A DNA stretch of 64,000 nt, taken from the NCBI RefSeq assembly GCF_023159225.1, contig NC_063162.1, forward strand, positions 94,878,880 through 94,942,879. Reading direction: 5' to 3'. A program made the translations under genes and the position numbers. Source of the stretch: Perognathus longimembris pacificus (taxonomy: Eukaryota; Chordata; Mammalia; Rodentia; Heteromyidae). The notes under the pieces are model-generated. The model saw only the letters and a list, made by a program, of their open reading frames with translations, was not told where the DNA came from and did not search any database. Positions 1 through 10,759 of this stretch are shown here, piece after piece; position 1 is the stretch's first letter, and each line of letters opens with the position of its first letter.

Positions 1-1117
1 GCTCAAATTTTGATTCATTTATATCAACTATACTTTCTTTTTTTGATTCACTGCTAAAACATGTTCTTGTGTCTTCTATAATTTAGTTACATGGCTCTTA
101 TCATATAATTGCATTTTCACACCCAGTGACAATGGCATTAAAACTCCAGGTAAAATATATTTTATTATCTAGTACTTTCATTATCTTTTTTGTTTAAGTA
201 AATATCCAAACAATGCCTACATCAAATATTTTGACATTATATTTGTCTTAAATATCTTATTACCTTAAACAAGCTCATCTCCCTATTTTTTTTCTTTTGC
301 TACTGATATACTACTAAGTTTACATTAGCCTCAGAGGCTATTTTATTCCTAAAGCTTTAAACATTATTTTCGTTCATATATTAAATCAATAAATTCTAGA
401 GATGAATGGTTTTGCAAAATTCCACAATACCTTATTGACGTTGTCATTTGTAGAACTTAACAAACAAGTTTGGAATGTGAGTAAAAGTAAGTAATATATT
501 ATGTTATATTCCAGGGTTGGTGAACAACTGAACAACATAAATTAAATTAGAAGTTTTTCCAAACTTTCCAATAATAATCATATAGCATGCAATATCAATT
601 ATATATAGCATGTTGTACTTTTGTGATATCTATCTGACTTCACTACCCCAAGAATCTACAGATTCTAGGATAGAATGTTCCTACAAGAAATATGGAGAAA
701 GATCAGTTTAGAATTGAGGGCCAGATTTAAAGCCCTTAAGTATGCTACTGAGATGGAATGCCGAGTGGTGATTCTACAAGGAAGATACTATTCAGGATTC
801 TATCTGAATGGACAAAATTGCATTGATCCAATAGGTAACTTCTGAAACACCAAGTTGTTTTCCCATGACTGGCTGCCAGGAGAAACCAACTCCAGAAGAT
901 GAATATATCACTATGTTTTCTCCTATTAGCCATGTACTCAGCGTAAATACATAGTTGAAAGTACAAAGCATAAATCAACATGAAACCTGGGATAAGTGTA
1001 TCGTGACAATAGTGCATACAAATACAGTAATATTTGGAATCCTTAGAGCTACATTATGTTGTAGAAATGTCATTTCCATTTTAGAGAGGAGGATATGTAG
1101 TTATAGGAGACTTCACT
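1..1117 (+). other. AGMO intronic sequence, no feature seen
   Basis: Upstream part of the intron before the first exon in the window. AT-rich, no recognised repeat or exon. Short frames at 745-1146 have no family resemblance. Confidence 0.7.
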
Positions 1118-1225
1118 TAGCCAGGCTCAGTGTTGCACATCTGTAACCCCAGAACTCAGGAAGAGGGAGGTAAGAAGATTGTGAATTTGAGGCAAACATG
1201 GGCTCTGCAATATGGCTGACCAGAA
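1118..1225 (+). mobile_element. Old B1-like SINE fragment
   Basis: agccaggctcagtgttgcac, then an aactcaggaagagggaggt block and gcaaacatgggc, resemble a diverged 7SL-derived left half. No flanking duplication can be seen. Confidence 0.55.
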
Positions 1226-1379
1226 ATAAACAACAAAAGCTTGTCATTTCCCCAAGTTGGCACACAATAAACAGAGGATCTAATAGAGTCAGCCCCACTC
1301 TTCCTCATACTACTGTAATACTTCTCACAAGTTAGGACATTATTATTCTTGTATGAACTCCAGGTATACCCCCCCCTCT

Positions 1380-1760
1380 CTTTCACTTATTGTTAAAATG
1401 ATGTTAGTTTCATACATAAGGCAGTGAGTACATTTCTCATCCAACTTTTTACCTACTCCCTCATTTTTCCTCTGCCTGCCCCCTCCCCATTTCCCTGTTC
1501 CCCCACCCATGAGTAATACAATTGGGTTACACCTTAAAATTTTGTAAGTATTGCTATTGCATTGCTATTGCATTTGGTTATCCTTTGTCTCTGGATTTTG
1601 GTATTCCCTCTTCCCTCCCTGTTCCAATGCACGTATATACAATACTCAGGGTACTAAAATCAGTTATAGTGATATCCGGGGTAAAACCATGAAAAAGAAA
1701 AACGAAAGAAAAGGGGCATTATTTTACATGGTATGTTGAAATAACAACAACAATGATAAA
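1380..1760 (-). mobile_element. L1 3' end fragment, antisense, diverged
   Basis: It aligns by eye to the L1 3' end at 25700-26060: catacataaggcagtgagtac, the pyrimidine-rich block, ttttgtaagtattgct, tggattttggtattccc. It is more diverged than the other copies. Confidence 0.75.
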
Positions 1761-1872
1761 CCAGCCAAGCCACAGGAAAACAGATCATTTCAAGGAAACC
1801 AGAGGCTTCATATTTCTCATTTTTAATGCAAACTTGAAAACTTGTTGTATCATAGGTACTTTGAAAACACAT

Positions 1873-2104
1873 CTAGCCAGGTGCCAGTGGCTCATGTCTA
1901 TAATCTTAGCTACTCAAGAAGCTGAGATCTGTGGATCACGGTTCAAAGCTATCCCAGGCAAGAAAGTCTGTGAGACTCTTATCTTCAATTAACCAAGAGA
2001 AAACTGGAAGTGGACTGATGGCTCAAGTGGTAGAGCACTAGGCTTGAGCTGAAAAGCACCCAGGACCAAAATTCAAGCCCCACAAGAATAAATAAATAAA
2101 TAAA
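1873..2104 (+). mobile_element. Type II SINE, sense, with (AAAT)n tail
   Basis: It shows agccaggtgccagtggctca, then gctgagatctgtggatcacg, the shared unit with tcaagtggtagagcactagg, and ends (aaat)n. It inserted about 60 bases upstream of an AGMO exon. Confidence 0.85.
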
Positions 2105-2164
2105 CTTGTGTATCATGTACACATTTAATGGTAACTGTGCATAAACATTTTTTATGTTTTACAG

Positions 2165-2231
2165 GTTATCAATAATCTTGGCCCTTTGGAACTCATTCTT
2201 AATACTCCTAGCCACCATAGAGTTCATCATG
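2165..2231 (+). CDS. AGMO: AGMO exon encoding the third histidine box
   Basis: The acceptor is ttttacag ending at 2164 and the donor is gtaagg at 2232. The exon is 67 bases, starts in phase 0 and ends after the first base of a Gly codon. It encodes VINNLGPLELILNTPSHHRVHH plus G. The HHxxHH pattern supplies metal-ligand histidines of the active site; mutating the corresponding residues abolishes activity in the rat enzyme (family knowledge). A SINE insertion begins only 43 bases beyond the donor. Confidence 0.95.
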
Positions 2232-5200
2232 GTAAGGGGGTCCTATTCCTTCTTTGTTTTCCATTTTCATTTCTCTATTTCTCCCCCTCCCCCTCTCCCC
2301 TTTCCCTCTCACAGCCCCGCTTCCCTCTGCCATTCCTGTGGCTTCAACTCAGGGCCTGGGAACTGTCCCTGAGCTTCTTTTGCTCCAGGCTAGCACTCTG
2401 CCACTTTAGCCACAGCACTACTTCCGGCTTTTTCTGTTTATGTGCTACTGAGGAATTGAATCCAGGGCTTCATGCATGCTAGGCAAGCACTCTACCACTA
2501 AGCCACATTCCCAGCCCTCCATCTTCATTTCTTTAACAACAATATTACTATTTTATTTTACCTCATTTCACCAAAATGGCCTTCTATAGTGAGCATTTAT
2601 GTTTTAAATAAAGATAGTTTGTTGTTTTGTGTCTGGACAAGTCTCAACTTTCGTGGACTATGGTGGAAGTAACATATGGTGGAGAACATTCATTTTTTTG
2701 CTTTCGGATTTTTCTTTTTACCTAGCTCTCAGACTAGTTGCAGTAGGGAAAAATAATGAGATATCCACCTGAAGAGAGAACATCTATTTTCATTAAGGAG
2801 TCTGTTGTAGGCTACACTTGCTTGTAGGCTGTCCTCAATTCTGAGGGTTGTTCCTGTTCACAGCCAAAAAGTCTCTGGCTTTGAAAACTATTAGCATTTA
2901 GAAAGAGCCCAGTAAGCAACATATCCCTCTCCTGCTTAAATTTTATGAACAAATACAACATGAGCTGCTTTTGCCCAAGCAGAAAATCACATGTGGCTAA
3001 TGCACGAAAGTTTAAAGACATCAACTTTAATATTGACAACAATGCTTACATTTGTGTACCACAAAACCCATAAAGAATATGTATAGCAGCATTATTGTAA
3101 TAGCTAAAAATAACTTCAAAGGTTTATCAGAATACAATAAATTATGCACCACACAGTTCATGTAAGAAAGATTCAAATAGAAACGAAAAATGTCCAACTC
3201 ATTGTTATATACAGCAGCACAAATAAGTTTCAACAGATATTGCGAGACAGAGGCTAGTGACATGCACAAAAAATTGCATGCTATGGTTTTATTTTTATGA
3301 CTCCAGTCTTCACAGGCATGCCTGGACACTGTAGCATGGCCTTTCTCCACAGCCAGAGGCAGAGAAGCACAAGCTCCCATAGACTGAGAAGAAGATGGGT
3401 AGGTCAGACACTTCCAAACTCAGCAGATTATGCTACCCCTAGGGTCCTGTTAGTAAAGGGGTAGAGAGTTCAATAGTGTTATACTCTTCTGATCTCCTCC
3501 ATGGAAAAGAAAAAAGGGAAATAATAAGTTCACATAGAAAATAATTGCTCATTTATTTTTCCTATCTTTCATATTCTGTTACTTTATATTTGGACTTTCC
3601 AGCACCTGCCTTGTAGACATTGTGACACTTGTTTGTGAAGGTGCTGTGCAGTATAGAATGTTTAACTGCCCAATCCACAAAAAATTCTTAGTATACTTTT
3701 CTAATTGTGACTCCCAGAAAGATGTTAAGACATTGACAAATATCCTTTCAGCGGTAAAATGCTCCCTTACTCAAACAGAGAAGCATCATTTTGACAGTGT
3801 ATGCAATGTGATATGTATCTGTACAGCCAATCTTATTCTGCCTTTGCACAAAGGGAGATTTTAACTAACATTCCTACTTCGAATGCATACGTGCATGTTC
3901 AGAAGATACCTTAAAGGAATATAAACCCAATAAATAGAGATAGTTGAGAACAGTGCTTGGAAGTTAATGATTATTTTTCTTTAGATTCAAAAATATATTT
4001 GTAGAGCTGTGATTATTTAAATATATATATATAATACAAATCCTGTATGGTTGATAAATAGAATGATCTTACAAATTATACATTATATATAATTATCATA
4101 ATTGAAATTACATATATGTAATGATACCTACCTACTTAAATTTAATTGTAAATTTTGGAGCAAGAAAAACATCTTATACGCTATGAGTTAAAAATAATTA
4201 AAGGAATAATAAAAATAACAAGAAGAATTTAATTTTTACTGTCTTTTATGATTTAAAGAGTTAGTTTGTTTCTTTTTGAAACAAGAGAAAAGGATTAGTG
4301 ATCTAGTGAGTGCACCAAAATTTTAAAATAAGAGAACATGAATACATTACTTTGTTTTCACTTCTTAATACTGGCAAAAAAAATTTCTTGTGTTGTCAAG
4401 ACATTCCTAGGACAATTATTTAATTGGCTAACTCTTAATTTTATTACTATGTTCTTAAAAGAAGGCAAAATTATATTTCTACAAGCATAATGTTTTTGAG
4501 AAAAAATTAGTTTTCATTATTTTATCACACAGGAAGAAATCGTTACTGCATAGACAAAAATTATGCTGGCACACTTATTATTTGGGATAGACTTTTTGGT
4601 AAGTAAAATATATAAATTGTAACAAAATAAATTATCTCATTTATTCATGGAAAGTCAAAGATGTTGTCTTAATATTTGTTTTCCAGGGACATTTGAAGCA
4701 GAGAATGAACAAGTTGCATATGGTCTGACACATCCCATTAATACATTTGAACCTTTTAAGGTGCAGGTAATATGATCGGCAATATTCTTCTGAACTTGTA
4801 TTATTTCATAAATTTACAGTTATAAAAAATAAGTTGTTGAAAAGCACAAGTGTACTATACTGCTAATAAAAATTACATGTAATATAATTTGAAAATGAAT
4901 TTTGCTTTCAAACAGAACCTTGGATAATAGTGGGCAAAATTTACTTAGAAGAGCAACTCATTAAGAATTTTCAAATGTCTATTACTGAGGCTGAAAAAAA
5001 GTAGCATTTTAGAAAGCATATTTCTTTTCAGAAGAGACTAAATTATATTCATGTATTCAGAGGAGTATTGGGAGCATGTATAATTAAGGTTGATCCCACA
5101 ATAAGAAAAGTATTTGCTTCAAGAGTGCAGCCTCTGGTTAGACATTTAACATAAGATCTTTGCCCTATTCTTCTTAGACCTAGTTGTCAAGAACTATTAT

Positions 5201-8200
5201 AGATTAGTTAGGTCTGCCCATTACCTCACCTGCTATGACTTGTTGGACTGGACCAGTTTTCTATTAGACATATGGTATTGGTTGTTCATTGGCCTCAATG
5301 GTTGACATTAGAGAAATGAGGAATGTCTGCGAAGCTCTGCTATGTCAGTGTCAGTCCACCACAAAGACTCCTGAGGTTAGACATTCATAAATGAAAAAAT
5401 GATAAGCAGGCTCAAGAAGTTGCAAAGGTTAGTCAACAACTTTTATGTATAGAGGACAAGTTGCAAAATTCAGGAAGTGACCAAATTGTAGGTTCATGTT
5501 GGGCTTGCTTTTCAAACCTACTTCTTCCAGTTTCCACAGACAATTAAAATAAAATAATGGACATCTGTTTGGCATCTAAGATGTGGAGCACATTGCAAAC
5601 AGCACAGCACAAAATATTTCATGTCACTATTACTCAAACCTTATGAGCAGGGGCTCCTTTTAATCCTATTTGTGAGAGAAGGGTATTAATCAGACTTTCA
5701 TCACTGTGAGAAAATACCTGAAACAACACCAAGGGGAAAGGATTCGTTTTGGTTGGTGCGTTCAAATGGTTCAATCCAGGTTTCCTTGGCATCATATGCT
5801 TTGGCAGCAGATCTTGACAATAGGAGCTTGTGATAGAGGAGGCTGATCCCTTGCCACAGAAAGGAAGCAGAGAAGAAAGAAGAGACAGGACTTGATCTTC
5901 AAAGACTCACTTTCAATGAGCCATTTCCTCTAGCTAGCTGCCAGCTCCCAAGGTGTCTACCACATCCCCCAACAGCACCAACTACTGGTGATATATAAAT
6001 CATTACAAGATTTTGTTGGGGGATCTTTCATATTCACACCATACTGTGGGGGGAAATTGATGTTCCTAGCATTTAAATAATTTATCCAGTTTCCACACTC
6101 CTTGTAAGCTGCAAATTTGTCAAAATCAATCAGTGCTAAGATCCACTTAACTCTAACCTTTATACTATACCATGGGTACTATGCATAAAAAGCCATGGGA
6201 AACTGAAAGACTTTTCTATCTGTTCATATGTCAAATGAGAAATGTTGATTATTTTGCCTCTTCTTTATTCTGAACACCTGGAATGTCTCTCTCCATCTCT
6301 TTTGTTAGACTTTATTAAGAACATGGCATGTCCTTCAGGAGACAGCAAATATTTTTAGTTACTTTCTTAATAGTAAGCTTTGGAGAATTGAACCCAATTT
6401 AGAAATAATACATTGCAAGTCCCTTCATGTAAGATTTGTCTCCTTCCTGTGAAGAATTAGAAGGAAATAGACAACATGGTTTCAATAGTCAAGGAAAGTT
6501 TTCCAAGCCCAACAAGAATAGGAATCATAAGTGTAATTTAGCAAAATGTAGGTTCCATTCACAAAGTCTAAGAACGGCTCGAAAATGTCTATGTTTTCAA
6601 CAAGTTCCTAGATAATACCAATTTATTTGGCTGATGGATAATTTTTATAGCAAGCTTTAGTGAATAAACACTTGTACATGTCAAATCCTTGGTTGAAGAT
6701 AAGCCTTTATAGATGAGGCAGAATAGGATAGTGTAATTGTCTTCAGTCAAAGCTGTTCAAACTCTTAAGTGACTGGAGTTGGGGGAAGGGAGTGACCGTA
6801 AGACAATCTCAGGTGTTCATGAGCCACTAACCTGCACTTCTTAGGCTGATACTCCAGGTCTCTACTCTCACTTACTAGCAGAGCCTTTAGCATAGGAATA
6901 TCACAAGTGGATCTAAGGTTTAGAACGCTCCTCTCACCCTTATATTGACAGAACTGTTAAGTCAGCAAATTATGATATGAAGAGTTTGAACTCATAAACA
7001 CATGGCTATTCTTGCTAATATGCCATGCTATAGAGCCAAACTTCTTACTTTTCACACAGAGACATGAATAAAGTAACTTAGAATGGCTCCCACTAGACAC
7101 TAAGTTTTGGTGGTCATTAATATTATTAGATCTAGATCATTCACTTTACTGTTCTTCTCTTTGGGGGTTGGAAAGTTTCAGAAAACTGGGAAACAAATCA
7201 GGTAAGAAAATGTTTTATTTCAAAATACTACCAGTTATTTCTTATGGCCTAGATCCAGAATGATAGAAACAAAATTGCCATCCATTTTCAGAATAACAAA
7301 AGTTAAGTATTTTAATGTGTGTAATAACACCTAAACACATGAAGTTTCTGTATGGCTAATGCAAAGCCCCAGGATAACTTTTCATTAATGTTTTCCATGT
7401 CCTCAAAATCTATTCTATCAAATCCTGTGTTGTTCTTTAATTGCTTTAGTTTATAACATTTCAAGAAATTTTATTTTTTGAATTTTTAATTGAAAAGGTG
7501 ATGTACAGAGTGGTTCCATTAACATAAATCAGGTACTTAATACACTTTTTTTGAGCACTGTCTCTCCTTCCATCATTTTTTTTCAGTTTTTTTCCCCTCC
7601 TGAATCCCCTCCCCTACAAGTTGTATAGTTCATTCCCAACATAGTTTCTACTGAGTGTTACTGCTGTATTAGTTTCAAAATACAGTTTTATAAACCTCAT
7701 AGTTAAAATTCATCCAGGGATAGTGTAAATACAAGCCAGACTACAAATTCTGAGAGCCAAAGCTGCTTTCTTCCTTAATTAATTTCTATACATACAATAG
7801 AATTTATCTTTTTAATCTATAGTGGATGCCCAATCCCTAGAATTATTTTTAATTATAAAGGGATCTGAGCACTTGTATGGCACAAAGTGCATCTCCTAAT
7901 GGCTAAGATTTATTGAGCACTTATAATTGGGCATACTTTTAACTAATATACATGTCAAATCCATGTTAATTGAAGAATATGGATTAATGCAAACTTTGCT
8001 CTCAGCAAATTTCCTCTGATGACAGAAGATGCACCATATTTTACTCAGAAGGTTATTATCTGAAATGCATTTGGATATCTTTGTTACTATGACTTGTTTG
8101 TCTATAACACAATAAAGTCTCAAAAAGTTAAAAGATAACCAAACTTTATATGCTTCTAGGTATAAACTGAATATCAATTTAGCAAGACTTGAAAAAAGAT

Positions 8201-10719
8201 ATCATCCGATAAAGATGTTGAGTGGGCGGACTTCCAGCCTTGAAACAAATCCTTCTAATTTTGTGTGTCTGTTGTGGTGTGTGTGTGTGCCAATACTGGA
8301 GATTAGAACTCAGAGCCTGGGTGCTGTTCCTGGATTTGCTTGGCCAAGGATGGTACTCTACCTCTCTTTTTTTTTGGTCAGTCCTGGGGCTTAGACTCAG
8401 TGCCTGAGTATTGTCTCTGGCTTCTTTTTTTTTTTTTTCTTCAAATTTTTATTATCAAACTGATGTACAGAGAGATTACAGTTTCATACGTTAGGCATTG
8501 GATACATTTCTTGTACTGTTTGTTACCTTGTCCCTCATACCCGCCTCTTTCCTCCCCCATTCCCTTTCCCCCCATGAGGTGTTCAGTTCACTTACATCAA
8601 ACAGTTTTGCAAGTATTGCTTTTGTAGTTGTCTTTTTTACCCTGTGTCTCTCAATTTTGGTATTCACTTTCAATTTCCTAGTTCTAATACCAGTATACAT
8701 GGTTTCGAATATACTCAGATAAAATTACAGAGATAGTGTAGGTATAACCACGGGAAGGTGATACAAGAACATCATCAATAATAGAAGCTACAGATACACA
8801 TGGGACATTGAAAGTGGTTACAACTGTGATATAACTATCATTTCCATAACATGGAGTTCATTTCACTTAGCATCATCTTATGTGTTCTTAAGGGTATAGC
8901 TATTGGGCTCTTGTGATCCTCTGCTGTGACTTGCCTAAACCTGTACTAATTATTCCCAATAAGGGAGACAATACCAGACTCAAAGAAACATGGACTGTCC
9001 CTGGCTTCTTTTTGCTCAAGGCTAGCACTCTGCCACTTGAACCACAGTGCCACTTCTGTATATGTGGTGCTTGGGAATTGAATCCTGGGCTTCAAGTATA
9101 TGAGGCAAGCACTCTTGCCACTAGACCATATCCCCAGCCCATTGGTACTCTATCTCTTGAGCCACATTTCCACTTCAAGCTTGCTTGCATGTATATATGT
9201 ATGTATGTATGTGTGCATGCATGCATGAATGTATTTACTTTTGATGGCTTATTGGAGATAAAGAGTTTCTGCCTAGGATGGATTCAAACGGCAATCCTCA
9301 GATTTCAGTGTCCTAACAAGGGAGGATTACAAGTGTAAATCTCTGGCACCAGGCTTTAACATGTTAGTTTTCTACTCTTATAATATTACAAGTTTGATAA
9401 GAAATGTATGGGGCTGGGGATATGGCCTAGTGGCAAGAGTGCCTGCCTCGTATACATGAGGCCCTGGTTTTGATTCCCCAGCACCACATATACAGAAAAC
9501 GGCCAGAAGTGGCGCTGTGGCTCAAGTGGCAGAGTGCTAGCCTTGAGCAAAAAGAAGTCAGGGACAGTGCTCAGGCCCTGAGTTCAAGGCCCAGGACTGG
9601 CCAAAAAAAAAAAAAAGAAGAAATGTATGCACTGCTTTACATTTGAACTGTAAACCCTCTGTACATCACTTTGACAATAAAGTAATGAAGATATATTTTT
9701 CTAACAAATTCCTCTTCTTAATTTCAAAATTATAAATATATTGAATTTTAAAATATTAATATAAAACAAAGGGAAATGATGCTGTGGCTCAAGTGGTAGA
9801 GTGCTAGCCTTGAGTCAAAAACAACAACCAGGGACAGTGCTCAGGGCCTGAGTTCAAGCCCCAGAACTGGCAAAAACAAAAACAAAAACAAAACAAAGAC
9901 ATAGAATCCCTAAAATATTTTATAATGTAGTCTATGATTTTATTTATATCAATCCATTAATGCGAAATATGCTTTGAATAAATATATTCAAATTACATTG
10001 AACAATGCAATTAAATAATTACTTGTGTATGTTTCTCTGTTTGCCTTATTTTTAAAGAAGTTTTTTTTTTTCCCCTAGTTCCACCATTTACGTTATATAT
10101 GGACTACATTTTGGACCACACCTGGGTTCTTTCATAAGTTTTCTGTCCTATTTAAAGGACCAGGATGGGCTCCAGGTAAACCACGACTTGGACTGAGTGA
10201 GGACATCCCAGAGGTAAGAAATTTCATGGAACTGGAAGTAGTGAAGACTTGTTTCATAAGTTAAATCTACAGACAGTCGGGATGTATGTTCCCTTCATGC
10301 AAATCTTTTATTTAAAAAATTCAGTCAGGGGCTGGGGATATGGCCTAGTGGCAAGAGTGCTTGCCTTGTATACATGAGGCCCTGGGTTCGATTCCCCAGC
10401 ACCACATATACAGAAAACGGCCAGAAGTGGCGCTGTGGCTCAAGTGGCAGAGTGCTAGCCTTGAGCAAAAAGAAGCCAGGGACAGTGCTTAGGCCCTGAG
10501 TTCAAGGCCCAGGACCAGAAAAAAAAATTCAGTCAGGTTCTAGAGGCACAAACCTTTAATTCTTGCTTCAAAGGAGGCTGAGATTTGAGCATCAAGGTAC
10601 AAAGTCAGCATGGGCAGGAAAGTTTGTGAGCCGGAAGTGGAGCTATGGCTCAAATCATAGAGCACTAGCCTTGAGCAAAAAATCTTAGGGACAGTGCCTA
10701 GGCTCTGAGTTCAAGCCCT

Positions 10720-10759
<40 letters not shown>

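Larger units (their letters stand above)
8262..9347 (-). mobile_element. Outer type II SINE (7SL-like/tRNA-like), split by later insertion
   Basis: The two arms 8262-8350 and 9158-9347 join into one antisense type II SINE. The first arm has ggagattagaactcagagcctgg; the second has the tattggagataaagagtt and cctcagatttcagtgtcc blocks. They are separated by a younger SINE flanked by the duplication TGGTACTCTAYCTCT at 8351-8365 and 9143-9157. Confidence 0.8.

Noticed and set aside
3027..3380. 117-codon - strand frame in an AGMO intron
   Set aside because: No family resemblance and it lies antisense in an intron; likely chance.
10722..10758. Regular short repeats as a CRISPR-like array
   Set aside because: It is a plain (AC)n tract; no spacer-repeat structure exists anywhere in the window.
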